The notes beneath the pieces were generated by a model. That model saw nothing but the letters and a program-made list of their open reading frames with translations. It was not told the origin of the DNA and ran no database searches. Shown piece by piece: positions 1 to 7,041 of a DNA stretch of 40,942 bases. Origin of the DNA: Eubacterium sp. CAG:274 (lineage in GTDB: Bacteria > Bacillota > Clostridia > Lachnospirales > CAG-274); contig FR888457.1 in NCBI GenBank assembly GCA_000432155.1, positions 1 through 40,942 of the forward strand, read 5' to 3'. Each line of letters starts with the position of its first letter. Position 1 is the first letter of the stretch. A program made the translations under genes and the position numbers.

Positions 1-39
1 GATAAATTCAGTGTTTTCAAGGGTTTGCGGAGAATTTAA
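1..39 (+). CDS. Possible C-terminal tail of a truncated upstream ORF
   Basis: Frame 1 is open from the window edge to a TAA at 37-39 and encodes the 12 residues DKFSVFKGLRRI. A basic, hydrophobic end like this could close a real protein whose body lies outside the window, but 12 codons of open frame can occur by chance. No function can be assigned. Confidence 0.2.
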   Translation, partial: DKFSVFKGLRRI

Positions 40-145
40 TAACAAAATATAACAGTTATTAAATCTCTTAAAACAGGTGAAATCTCAATCGTAATTTGTA
101 ATTGTAGTAAATTACATTTTTATCATTTTGCAAAGGGAGATACTA

Positions 146-676
146 ATGGATAACTTATCTATATACAATGAATTAAAAAAACGTGTTGGATGTGAAAATA
201 AGGATACTATATGGGATAATGCTAGACTAATATATGAACAATGTTATGATAAAAAATATCGTAATATCTTCTCTAATCAGCAAGAGTTTGCTGATTATTT
301 AGGAATTACTAAAGGAAGGGTTTCTCAATACAAGTATGCATATGAATATTTTTTGTTATATCAAAACAGAATTGATCTAAGAATTCTTTCCGTAGAGCAA
401 GTATACACTTTATATAGAACTGTTGGTTCAATGTTATTTGATTTTTTTAACTGGGTTGAAAAAGAAAAAAAGAAATCATTAATTAACATAGGTTTAAAAG
501 AAACAAAGAGATTAATTGAAGAATACCATAATTGTATATTTAACAAAAACAGCACCATTATGAACAAGGTTTATAATTATATGCTATCAGAACAAGAAAA
601 AAGAATTATAGATTTTTATCGTATTGGAACAAATGAGCAAAGAGAATACATTAATAAGTTGATAAATAATGAATAA
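146..676 (+). CDS. Small helix-turn-helix protein, function unknown
   Basis: A 176-residue protein when started at the ATG at 146, which has the ribosome site AAAGGGAG 7 nt upstream. A TTG at 128 would add six residues but has no ribosome site. About residues 42-66 contain QQEFADYLGITKGRVSQYK, with the spacing of a helix-turn-helix (QEFADYLGIT, a turn, then a recognition helix RVSQYKYAYE). The C-terminal half is charged and helical with no recognised domain. The family was not recognised. It resembles the accessory DNA-binding proteins found on plasmids and integrative elements, and the gene lies beside a possible truncated ORF and an overlapping mini-ORF, so it may be a remnant of a mobile element. 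The HTH is seen in the sequence; the mobile origin is inferred. Confidence 0.75.
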   Translation: MDNLSIYNELKKRVGCENKDTIWDNARLIYEQCYDKKYRNIFSNQQEFADYLGITKGRVSQYKYAYEYFLLYQNRIDLRILSVEQVYTLYRTVGSMLFDFFNWVEKEKKKSLINIGLKETKRLIEEYHNCIFNKNSTIMNKVYNYMLSEQEKRIIDFYRIGTNEQREYINKLINNE

Positions 677-764
677 GAACTATGCCGAGTATGATGTAGT
701 CAATAACTTCCAGTTTGTAGAAAAGAGAATGGCGAAAATTGTTATATTTCCTATATTACAATAA
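669..764 (+). CDS. Overlapping 31-codon mini-ORF
   Basis: The ATG at 669 overlaps the stop region of the helix-turn-helix gene (ATGAATAA), the usual arrangement for translational coupling. The frame runs 31 codons, beginning MNKNYAEYDVVNNFQF and ending IVIFPILQ. It has no ribosome site of its own. It may be a coupled small protein, the stump of a longer partner gene, or chance. Confidence 0.25.
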   Translation: MNKNYAEYDVVNNFQFVEKRMAKIVIFPILQ

Positions 765-781
765 AAAATTAATTCACAATA

Positions 782-820
782 TTCATAAAAAAGTCCAGTT
801 TATCTGGGCTTTTTTATGAA
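782..820 (+). terminator. Rho-independent terminator, probably bidirectional
   Basis: The stem GTCCAG/CTGGGC (793-798 with 804-809, one G-U pair) is extended by an A6/T6 stretch and by TTCAT/ATGAA on the flanks, with a 5-nt loop. It ends the HTH transcript. A decayed version of the same hairpin occurs at 10285-10311. Confidence 0.8.
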
Positions 821-878
821 TAGAATTAAGGTCGTAATTTGTTCTGAATATTAAAAAAATTTTTGTGTTTTTTTTAAT

Positions 879-909
879 GGACAAACTTATGTCTACAGTA
901 TTTTATAAA
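879..909 (+). promoter_or_regulatory. Palindromic promoter upstream of the secreted-protein gene
   Basis: The sequence is GGACA-N6-TGTCT at 879-894, then TATAAA at 904-909. The same palindrome-plus-(-10) design occurs three times around the WYL regulator at 1818-2001. There is no ordinary -35 box: the palindrome occupies its place. It predicts a start near 916 and an untranslated leader of about 140 nt before the gene at 1056. This copy has a 6-nt rather than 5-nt centre and a 9-nt rather than 11-nt gap to the -10, so it is the weakest member. Confidence 0.5.
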
Positions 910-958
910 ATAGAAAATATTAAAAATACTTATATATACAAATATTAAGTAAATGAAG

Positions 959-1005
959 GATACCGAAAGGACAAAACTGAAAGGAGGTACATGGTATCTA
1001 AATAA
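959..1005 (+). promoter_or_regulatory. 5' leader with hairpin and a 4-codon leader ORF
   Basis: GATACC (959-964) can pair with GGTATC (993-998). Inside lies a textbook ribosome site AGGAGG (982-987), correctly spaced for ATG at 991, followed by only four codons (MVSK) and TAA at 1003-1005. Pairing would involve the start region of the mini-ORF. The secreted-protein gene begins 50 nt later with its own ribosome site. A role as a leader peptide or translational switch is inference. Confidence 0.35.
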
Positions 1006-1055
1006 ATGTTTGTAATATAGGGTTTAATGAAAACAAAGAAAAGGAGTGTATTATT

Positions 1056-1547
1056 ATGAAAAAATTTTTATGTGTTGTAATGTCAGTTGTTATGTTTGCT
1101 TTAATGTCTTCAGTAAATGCTTTTGCTATACAGGACGATGTATACAAGGCATATGCCAATGAACTTAGCTGGTTAAATAAGACAAGCTCAGTTGAAGAAT
1201 ACTGTGTTTATGATATGAATAAGGACGGTATCAAGGAATTAATTGTAAAGACTGGTACTTGTGAAGCAGATTATGTTTACAGATTTTATAGTTGTGAATA
1301 CGGTAAGATTATTACATTAGGTACTTTCAGTGGTGGTAGTGCAGGTCTTTATGAATGTAATGCAAATGGTGTATTCGTTTATTCAGCACATATGGGTTAT
1401 GAAACTCTCTATCGTGTAAGCAAGAACGGTCATAAACTTTCACCATATAAATTATTCTCTCGTGAAGTATATGATTACCATGAACCTAAGCAGCCTATCT
1501 ATATGACATCAACTTGGGATGGTATGACTTATAGTGGTCTTTATTAA
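1056..1547 (+). CDS. Small secreted protein with an EF-hand-like acidic loop
   Basis: A 163-residue protein with ribosome site AAGGAG (1041-1046) ahead of the ATG. Residues 1-24 form a clear signal peptide (MKKFLCVVMSVVMFALMSS, then VNAFA), so the product should be exported with cleavage after NAFA. Residues near 52-64 read YDMNKDGIKELIV, the D-x-N-x-D-G loop typical of Ca2+-binding EF-hand/dockerin-like or FG-GAP-like motifs in Firmicutes lipoproteins and exoproteins. There are four cysteines in the mature part, including CEADYVYRFYSC. No family was recognised beyond this. Its promoter carries the palindrome shared with the WYL regulator locus, so it may be a target of that regulator (inference). 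Confidence 0.85.
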   Translation: MKKFLCVVMSVVMFALMSSVNAFAIQDDVYKAYANELSWLNKTSSVEEYCVYDMNKDGIKELIVKTGTCEADYVYRFYSCEYGKIITLGTFSGGSAGLYECNANGVFVYSAHMGYETLYRVSKNGHKLSPYKLFSREVYDYHEPKQPIYMTSTWDGMTYSGLY

Positions 1548-1580
1548 TTGAAAAAATATGATTAAATGCTACATATTTTA

Positions 1581-1633
1581 AAACTGACCTCTAATTGTTA
1601 GATTTTTTAGGGCTAACTTTTAGAGGTCAGTTT
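1581..1633. terminator. Long hairpin between convergent genes
   Basis: The 14-nt arms AAACTGACCTCTAA (1581-1594) and TTAGAGGTCAGTTT (1620-1633) pair perfectly. A smaller GTTAG/CTAAC stem lies inside. It sits between the secreted-protein gene (+) and the zinc-ribbon gene (-) and can end transcription from both sides, although its T tracts are short. Confidence 0.7.
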
Positions 1634-1666
1634 ACATTCAATGGTATATTAATTATAAAAAATTAT

Positions 1667-1798
1667 TTAAAATACTGTTGGTAATACTTTTTTACAATGA
1701 GGGCATATTTTGCTATTCTGGGGTATCCTCTTATGGCAAAAAGGACATTTGTAATTTGAATCAAATCTAAAACTTGTAATATTTACTCTTGTTTTCAT
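1667..1798 (-). CDS. 43-residue zinc-ribbon peptide
   Basis: The minus-strand ATG at 1798-1796 is preceded by the ribosome site GAGGTGA at good spacing and opens a 43-codon frame ending at 1667. The product contains CPFC at residues 18-21 and CPHC at 32-35, two CxxC knuckles 10 residues apart, as in small rubredoxin-like or zinc-ribbon folds; the N-terminus is MKTRVNITSFRFDSNYK. It should bind one Zn2+. A TATAAT -10 box lies on the minus strand at 1823-1818, exactly 11 nt after a GGACA/TGTC palindrome (1849-1835) shared with the divergent WYL regulator gene, which supports co-regulation. The function is unknown: nucleic-acid or protein binding are both possible. Ribosome site, promoter and cysteine pattern together argue that it is real. 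Confidence 0.75.
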   Translation of the reverse strand: MKTRVNITSFRFDSNYKCPFCHKRIPQNSKICPHCKKVLPTVF

Positions 1799-1817
1799 TT
1801 TTATCACCTCTTACTTT

Positions 1818-1849
1818 ATTATAAAATAATAATACGACACTAAATGTCC
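1818..1849 (-). promoter_or_regulatory. Palindromic promoter of the zinc-ribbon gene
   Basis: Read on the minus strand: GGACA-N5-TGTCG (1849-1835), an 11-nt gap, then TATAAT (1823-1818). AGTAAAT directly upstream of GGACA is also present at the WYL gene copy near 1952. The predicted start is near 1811, about a dozen nt before the ATG. Confidence 0.6.
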
Positions 1850-1892
1850 ATTTACTCTTTTTTGTAAAAAAATGTAAAAAAGTTTTTAAGAG

Positions 1893-1924
1893 GGACAATT
1901 CCTGTCTATATGGTATGGTATTAT
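1893..1924 (+). promoter_or_regulatory. Distal palindromic promoter of the WYL regulator gene
   Basis: GGACA-N5-TGTCT at 1893-1907, then an 11-nt gap, then TATTAT at 1919-1924. It has the same geometry as the copies at 1818-1849 and 1959-1990 and lies 66 bp upstream of the latter. Confidence 0.5.
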
Positions 1925-1958
1925 ATGCTTAACAAAAAATAAGTAATAGTAAGTAAAT

Positions 1959-1990
1959 GGACAATATTTGTCTAGTTACCTTTATATAAT
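1959..1990 (+). promoter_or_regulatory. Proximal palindromic promoter of the WYL regulator gene
   Basis: GGACA-N5-TGTCT at 1959-1973, an 11-nt gap, then TATAAT at 1985-1990. The predicted start near 1997 lies upstream of the ATG at 2045. A second TATAAT occurs at 1996-2001. The arrangement suggests autoregulation by the encoded protein. Confidence 0.6.
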
Positions 1991-2044
1991 TATAGTATAA
2001 TGATTATAGAAATGGGGTGCTTACTATTGGAGATGAGGTGGAAT

Positions 2045-3046
2045 ATGGAATCAGAGTATGATTTAAAGGGATTTAGAATTTTAAAAATATATTCTGACCT
2101 ATTGGAAGGTAAGGTAGTAAAGAAAAAGGAATATGCTGAATATTTTGGCGTTCACGAAAGAAGTATACAAAGAGATATAAAAAGTTTAAAAGACTTTTTT
2201 GGTGAAATGAAAGTAAAATATGGTTATATAAATGACATCGAATACAAACGAGCTCTTGGTGGTTATGTTTTAAAGTACCAAGGAAGAAGGTCACTTTCTA
2301 AAAATGAAATATTGGCAGTATGTAAAATCTTGCTTGAAAGTAAGGCATTTATAAAAGAAGAAATGATGCCTATAATAGATACAATACTTGATTGTTGTGT
2401 AAATGCAGCAGAATCTCAACAGGTTCACAGTATCATTGCTAATGAAAAATTTCACTATATTGGACCAAAGCACAATAAACCATTTATAAATAATTTATGG
2501 GATTTAGGTCAGGCCATAAGTGAACACAATAAAATAAAAATTAATTATAATAGAGTAGAAAACAGCAAAGAGATTTTAAGTAGTGTTGTTATAAACCCTC
2601 TGGGTTTAATATTTGCTGAATATTACTTCTATTTAATTTCCTATATTGATGGTGATAAGGAGATAGAAAAATTTCCAATAGCTTTTAGAATTGACAGAAT
2701 TAAGAACTTTAAGATTTTAGACGAAAAATTCTTCGTAGCTTACAGCAATCATTTTGAAGATGGTGAGTACAGAAAATACATACAGTTTATGCAAGGAGGA
2801 AAACTCCAAACAATAGAATTTAAGTTTTGGGGAAAATCTGTAGAAGCTATTTTGGATAGATTACCTACAGCTCAAATAGTCGATGAAAAAGACGGCGTAT
2901 TTACTATTAAAGCTGAAACCTACGGTAATGGTGTACTTATGTGGCTTTTAAGTCAAGGGGATAAGGTTGAAGTAACAAAACCTGAACATTTTAGAAATGA
3001 AGTAAAAGAAATAGTAAATAATCTCTACAATATTTATAATAAATAA
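2045..3046 (+). CDS. WYL-domain transcriptional regulator
   Basis: A 333-residue DNA-binding regulator started at the ATG at 2045, which follows GAGGTG (2035-2040); earlier in-frame ATGs at 2000 and 2033 lie at the promoter or lack a ribosome site. Residues 1-70 form a DeoR/HTH_11-type winged helix (KKKEYAEYFGVHERSIQRDI is the recognition unit). About residues 145-225 match a WYL domain; the signature segment here reads FAEYYFYLISYIDG, close to the usual WYLIGY. About 245-325 match the WCX C-terminal extension. WYL proteins are usually ligand- or nucleic-acid-sensing repressors or activators, some controlling stress or defence genes. Three promoter palindromes flank the gene, so local and self-regulation are likely. 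The fold is well supported; the regulon is inferred. Confidence 0.85.
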   Translation: MESEYDLKGFRILKIYSDLLEGKVVKKKEYAEYFGVHERSIQRDIKSLKDFFGEMKVKYGYINDIEYKRALGGYVLKYQGRRSLSKNEILAVCKILLESKAFIKEEMMPIIDTILDCCVNAAESQQVHSIIANEKFHYIGPKHNKPFINNLWDLGQAISEHNKIKINYNRVENSKEILSSVVINPLGLIFAEYYFYLISYIDGDKEIEKFPIAFRIDRIKNFKILDEKFFVAYSNHFEDGEYRKYIQFMQGGKLQTIEFKFWGKSVEAILDRLPTAQIVDEKDGVFTIKAETYGNGVLMWLLSQGDKVEVTKPEHFRNEVKEIVNNLYNIYNK

Positions 3047-3047
3047 A

Positions 3048-3078
3048 AAAGAGTTGGCAATCAATATGCCAACTCTTT
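3048..3078 (+). terminator. Terminator of the WYL gene
   Basis: The perfect 12-bp stem AAAGAGTTGGCA (3048-3059) / TGCCAACTCTTT (3067-3078) has a 7-nt loop and starts 2 nt after the stop codon. Confidence 0.8.
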
Positions 3079-3118
3079 AAACTAAAGGGCAATGGATTTT
3101 TTAGGTTCTGTAATTTTT

Positions 3119-3147
3119 GGTGTGGTCTAAATGACTACACCTTTTTT
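3119..3147 (+). terminator. Second hairpin with T6 tail
   Basis: The stem GGTGTGGTC / GACTACACC (3119-3127 and 3133-3141, one G-U pair) is followed by TTTTTT at 3142-3147. It is probably a back-up stop for plus-strand transcription into the convergent kinase gene. Confidence 0.6.
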
Positions 3148-3148
3148 A

Positions 3149-3182
3149 TAAAAAAGGAATGTACAATTTCTCGTACATTCCC
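3149..3182 (-). terminator. Terminator of the two-component operon; copy of a dispersed hairpin
   Basis: On the minus strand GGAATGTAC pairs with GTACATTCC around an 8-nt loop and is followed by T6A. It sits about 50 nt beyond the stop of the kinase gene. The whole 34-nt block is identical, base for base, to plus-strand 10487-10520. Confidence 0.8.
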
Positions 3183-3231
3183 TTAAATTTATAAACTTTT
3201 TAAAATCCACATTATTTAACAATGAATTTTT

Positions 3232-5427
3232 TTACTGCTCGTCTTCAGTATTTTCAATATTCTTTTCTAAAACAATTATTATTTTGAACAAATCGCCATC
3301 AGTAACTATTTTCATTTTTCCACCATGAAGTTCTACAATACTTTTGGCTATTGAAAGTCCAAGACCAGAGCCTTCTGTAGTTCTAGCTTTATCAGCACGC
3401 TTAAATCTTTCGAAAAGTTCATCAGCCTCAAAATCCATAGTATAGTTAGCAACATTTTTAAATGTTATAACTACATTATTTTCATTATTTTCAATATCGG
3501 CATAAGCTCTTGAATTTGGAGCTGAATATTTAATAATATTGTTTATAAGATTATCAAACACTCTCCACATTTTTTGACCATCTATATTTAAAATAATCGG
3601 GTCAGTACAACCTGTAATCTTAAATTCAATGTGAGCATCTTCCAATTTGTAGTCAAGTTCTCCCAATGTTTGTTCCAAAAGAGAAACAACATCAGCATTT
3701 CTTTTTTCCAATTTCATTTGACCACTTGAAAGTTTTGATGCCTCAAACAAATCATCAATAAGTATTTTAAGTCTACGAGATTTATTCTTGATAATGCCGA
3801 TATATTCATTAGCTTTTTCATTATCCAAATTCATAGCCTGCAATAAATCTACATAACTTATAATAGATGTAAGAGGTGTCTTTAAATCGTGAGAAACATT
3901 TGTTATAAGTTCTGTCTTTAAACGCTCACTTTTAAGCTGTTCCTCCATAACTGCTTTAAGTCCAGTATTAATGTTATTAATATTGTTAATAGAAGTAGTG
4001 AAAAATCCTGTTTGATGAGGAATTGTTTCAATATTTCCATTTGCCATTTCCTGTATATAATATCTTAATTTTATTTCTGATATTATTATTCTGTAGCAGA
4101 AAATGAAAAACATTAATGCCACAAGACAAGCTAAATAAATAGCAACTGACTTTGGTAATAAAGCCATACTTACACTTAAAAGTATTATAATACCGTATAT
4201 AAACACTATTGAAAGCACGCATAAAATTAAAGGTATTATAAAATATATTTTCTTTGATTTAAGTATAGCTAATTTCAAATTTTCTATAGAAGCTATTACT
4301 CCCTTAAATTCATAGGTATTAAATATTCTTTTAGGTTCTCGAGCTATTTTTAATATATATTCAAAGGTCATTATTAAATAAAGAACCATAGCAGATGAAC
4401 CAATAATCAAACCCAGTATAGAAATATACTTTCCCTGTGAAAAGTCACTTGTAAGAACTGGCATTGATTTCGTATGTGCATAATGATAAAAAATGAATTT
4501 TAAACATATTAAAAAACAAGGAATTGAAATAACCAAAGGAAGTTTTTCAAAATGTCTAAAAAATTTATCATTTATATCATGTAATATCGCCTCATTTGTT
4601 GACTTTATGAAAAGTAACACAGCAAGACCTAAAGCAAAAAGACAAATAGGTAAAGCTGGAGAAGCCAATATCTTGTTATAGGCTACAGTATTTTTTAATT
4701 CAAACATATATCCCTTTATTGTAAGAGATGTAGCATTGGGAATTGAAATAAAGCAACGCATATTATCAGCAGAAAAGGCTGTACTAAGCAATTCCCCATT
4801 AAATTTTACATTAAAAATATCATCGCCTGTAGATATAGTTTCATAGTTTGTTTCCTTGTAAAAATCTTCTGAATTAGTAGCTATAACTCTGTTTCTTAAA
4901 ATATCAAAAACCATAAAGTGAAAATCTGAATTAGTTCTTATGTAGTTTTCTACTGTATTATAGTTATTTATAGTATCTACCAATTTACTCTGTCTTGAAA
5001 GTACTTCATCAAGAGTAAGACTATCTAAATCAAAGTTGTATAATTCTTCTGGCTTATTATTATATTCATCATCAGGAGTAGGACCTGTTGTACTACTGTC
5101 ATTTTTATTACTAAAAGGAGCAATAACTGTGTGGCTGGACTTACCCTCATCTACATGACCGGTAGAAATGTACTTGTCTAACTCTGCCAGTTTCATTGTA
5201 GCTGTACTAATATCAAAATTTTTGTAGTAGCAATAATACCTTTGAAGATTTTTAGCATATCTTATTGCCAGTTCCTGTATTTCTGGACTATCTCTAAAAT
5301 AGCTCATTGTATCTTTGTCATAGTCTAATTTCTTTTCAAAGCTAGTCAAAAGACTACAGCCAAAAAGTATTATACTAAGCAAAAATAAGAAGAATACAGC
5401 AACCTTATTTTGAGATTTTGTATCCAA
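3232..5427 (-). CDS. Membrane sensor histidine kinase
   Basis: A 731-residue kinase of a two-component system. An N-terminal membrane segment (about residues 9-30) is followed by a roughly 220-residue extracytoplasmic sensor region with a low-complexity patch near 95-120, then several membrane segments (about 256-455; e.g. LPICLFALGLAVLLFI), a linker, and the cytoplasmic core. The HisKA H-box NVSHDLKTPLTS has its phospho-acceptor His at 513; the N-box DNLINNIIKYS is near 625; the F-box FERFKRAD near 672; the G2 box GSGLGLSIAK at 686-695. The usual DNGxGI of the G1 box is not recognisable (KNVANYTMDF is in its place), as in several Clostridial VanS-like kinases. The start overlaps the response-regulator gene by 23 nt, so the two are coupled. 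The signal sensed is unknown. Confidence 0.92.
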   Translation of the reverse strand: MDTKSQNKVAVFFLFLLSIILFGCSLLTSFEKKLDYDKDTMSYFRDSPEIQELAIRYAKNLQRYYCYYKNFDISTATMKLAELDKYISTGHVDEGKSSHTVIAPFSNKNDSSTTGPTPDDEYNNKPEELYNFDLDSLTLDEVLSRQSKLVDTINNYNTVENYIRTNSDFHFMVFDILRNRVIATNSEDFYKETNYETISTGDDIFNVKFNGELLSTAFSADNMRCFISIPNATSLTIKGYMFELKNTVAYNKILASPALPICLFALGLAVLLFIKSTNEAILHDINDKFFRHFEKLPLVISIPCFLICLKFIFYHYAHTKSMPVLTSDFSQGKYISILGLIIGSSAMVLYLIMTFEYILKIAREPKRIFNTYEFKGVIASIENLKLAILKSKKIYFIIPLILCVLSIVFIYGIIILLSVSMALLPKSVAIYLACLVALMFFIFCYRIIISEIKLRYYIQEMANGNIETIPHQTGFFTTSINNINNINTGLKAVMEEQLKSERLKTELITNVSHDLKTPLTSIISYVDLLQAMNLDNEKANEYIGIIKNKSRRLKILIDDLFEASKLSSGQMKLEKRNADVVSLLEQTLGELDYKLEDAHIEFKITGCTDPIILNIDGQKMWRVFDNLINNIIKYSAPNSRAYADIENNENNVVITFKNVANYTMDFEADELFERFKRADKARTTEGSGLGLSIAKSIVELHGGKMKIVTDGDLFKIIIVLEKNIENTEDEQ

Positions 5428-6097
5428 TTCCCCACACCACCTTTAAGTACATAGGTTCTTTAGGGTCCACCTCGATTTTTTCTCTTATTCTTCTAATGTG
5501 AACCGCAACAGTATTTTCGCTGTTTATAAAAGGCTCATTCCATACCTTTTCATATATTTCCTGTATAGAGAAAATAACATCAGGATTTTCCATTAAAAGC
5601 TGTAAAATCTTAAATTCAATAGGAGTAAGACGAACAGGCTTATCGTCTAACTTTACTTCTTTAGTTTTCTTGTTAAGATATAAACCTCTTATGAAAAGTT
5701 CATCGTTACTTTGCTGAAAACTTGTAAACTTTGTATATCTTCTAAGCTGTGCCTTTACCCTTGCAATAAGCTCTAAGAAATTAAAAGGCTTTGTAATATA
5801 GTCATCAGCACCAATATTAAGACCAAGAACAACATCTTTGTCCTCTGATTTAGCAGAAAGTACAATAATAGGTATTTCCTTTTCCTTTCTGATTTGGAGT
5901 ATAGCTTGTATACCGTCCATTTTAGGCATCATTAAATCCATAATAATAAGGTGTATATCAGGATTTGCCTCAAGTACCTTTAAAGCCTCTTGTCCGTCAC
6001 AGGCTGTAAGGACTTTCATTTGTTCATTTGTTAAATATATTTCTATTGCCTCACGAATTTCCTTATCGTCATCGGCTACAAGAATTTTATATTCCAT
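5405..6097 (-). CDS. OmpR/PhoB-family response regulator
   Basis: A 230-residue partner of the kinase that follows it. The receiver domain (1-120) has the acidic pocket D9-D11, phospho-acceptor D54 (in LIIMDLMMPKMDG) and K103 (DDYITKPF). The winged-helix domain (about 130-230) carries RLTPIEFKILQLLMENP and NTVAVHIRRIREKIE, and ends in the typical WGIGYKI. It should bind direct repeats and activate or repress target promoters when phosphorylated. The ribosome site GGAGGAATG lies just upstream of the ATG (plus-strand 6104-6112). It is divergent from truA. The overlap with the kinase start is normal for such pairs. Confidence 0.95.
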   Translation of the reverse strand: MEYKILVADDDKEIREAIEIYLTNEQMKVLTACDGQEALKVLEANPDIHLIIMDLMMPKMDGIQAILQIRKEKEIPIIVLSAKSEDKDVVLGLNIGADDYITKPFNFLELIARVKAQLRRYTKFTSFQQSNDELFIRGLYLNKKTKEVKLDDKPVRLTPIEFKILQLLMENPDVIFSIQEIYEKVWNEPFINSENTVAVHIRRIREKIEVDPKEPMYLKVVWGIGYKISK

Positions 6098-6133
6098 AAA
6101 TCATTCCTCCTTTTATTTACCCTTTAATTATAG

Positions 6134-6162
6134 TTGATATTGCTGAAAAATTATTGTATAGT
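6134..6162 (+). promoter_or_regulatory. Predicted truA promoter
   Basis: TTGATA (6134-6139), a 17-nt spacer and TATAGT (6157-6162). It lies in the gap between the divergent response-regulator gene and truA. Confidence 0.45.
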
Positions 6163-6227
6163 ATTATTAAGGTTCTATTAAAATTGTATCACAAATATTG
6201 TGGTTTGTCATTAGGAGATTGATAGCT

Positions 6228-6980
6228 ATGAAAGAACATGAATTACATAATTACAAGTTAGTTTTACAGTACGAAGGAATACGATACAACGGCTGGCAAA
6301 AGCAAAAAAATCAAGAAAACACTATACAGGAAGTAGTCGAAAATGCTGTTTTTGACGGAACTGGAGAAAGGGTCGAGGTAATCGGTTCTGGCAGAACAGA
6401 CGCTGGTACTCATGCTATGGGTCAGGTTGCAAATGTTAAACTGGGACAGGATTTAGAGCCTGAAAGACTTATGGATAATATTAATAAGCATCTCCCATCA
6501 GACATAAAAATTTTGGAATGTGAAAAAGTCGACAACAGATTTCACGCCAGATTAAATGCTAAAGCTAAAACATATATGTACACATTATGTGTTGGCAAAA
6601 AGCCTGATGTTTTCAACAGAAGAACTGTTTTGCACTACTGTGCTGACTTAGATGTAAATGCTATGAAAAAAGCTGCTGAATATTTAAAAGGCGAGCACGA
6701 CTTTATGTCATTTTGTTCAAATAAGAGAACAAAAAAGTCTACTGTAAGAAAGATATACGATATAGAAATAATAAAAGACGGCGATGAAATAAGTTTTATA
6801 TTTAAAGGAAATGGTTTCCTCTACAATATGGTCAGAATTCTTACTGGCACACTTGTTGAAGTCGGTCTTGGAAAAACTAACCCAGATGATATGCCTAAAA
6901 TCTTAGAGGCTAAGGACAGAAGTAAGTCTGGTGCTACACTTCCACCTAGAGGATTAATTTTAGTAAATGTGGAATATTAA
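6228..6980 (+). CDS. truA: tRNA pseudouridine synthase A
   Basis: A 250-residue enzyme that converts uridines 38-40 of the tRNA anticodon stem to pseudouridine. The ATG at 6228 is chosen because AGGAG (6213-6217) precedes it; a TTG 30 nt upstream is less likely. The catalytic aspartate is D58 in GSGRTDAGTHA, the invariant TruA signature. Other family blocks are YEGIRYNGWQKQ near the N-terminus, RFHARLNAKAKTYMYTL in the middle, and GNGFLYNMVRILTGTLVEVG near the C-terminus. Length is normal. It is followed 61 nt later by wecB, which has its own likely promoter. The assignment is secure. Confidence 0.97.
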   Translation: MKEHELHNYKLVLQYEGIRYNGWQKQKNQENTIQEVVENAVFDGTGERVEVIGSGRTDAGTHAMGQVANVKLGQDLEPERLMDNINKHLPSDIKILECEKVDNRFHARLNAKAKTYMYTLCVGKKPDVFNRRTVLHYCADLDVNAMKKAAEYLKGEHDFMSFCSNKRTKKSTVRKIYDIEIIKDGDEISFIFKGNGFLYNMVRILTGTLVEVGLGKTNPDDMPKILEAKDRSKSGATLPPRGLILVNVEY

Positions 6981-6981
6981 G

Positions 6982-7010
6982 TTGAAAAAATACTTAAAAT
7001 GTGGTTTAAT
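6982..7010 (+). promoter_or_regulatory. Predicted wecB promoter
   Basis: TTGAAA (6982-6987), a 17-nt spacer ending in TGG, then TTTAAT (7005-7010), an extended -10 layout. Confidence 0.45.
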
Positions 7011-7041
7011 TAATAGTAATATATTATTTTGAGGTGAAATT

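Noticed and set aside
959..1005. Possible c-di-GMP or other riboswitch before the gene at 1056
   Set aside because: GAAAGG-like bits are present but no complete conserved core or pairing scheme of a known class could be found.
4493..4681. Open frame opposite the histidine kinase gene
   Set aside because: It lies wholly antisense to a well-supported coding region and has no ribosome site or recognisable protein features.
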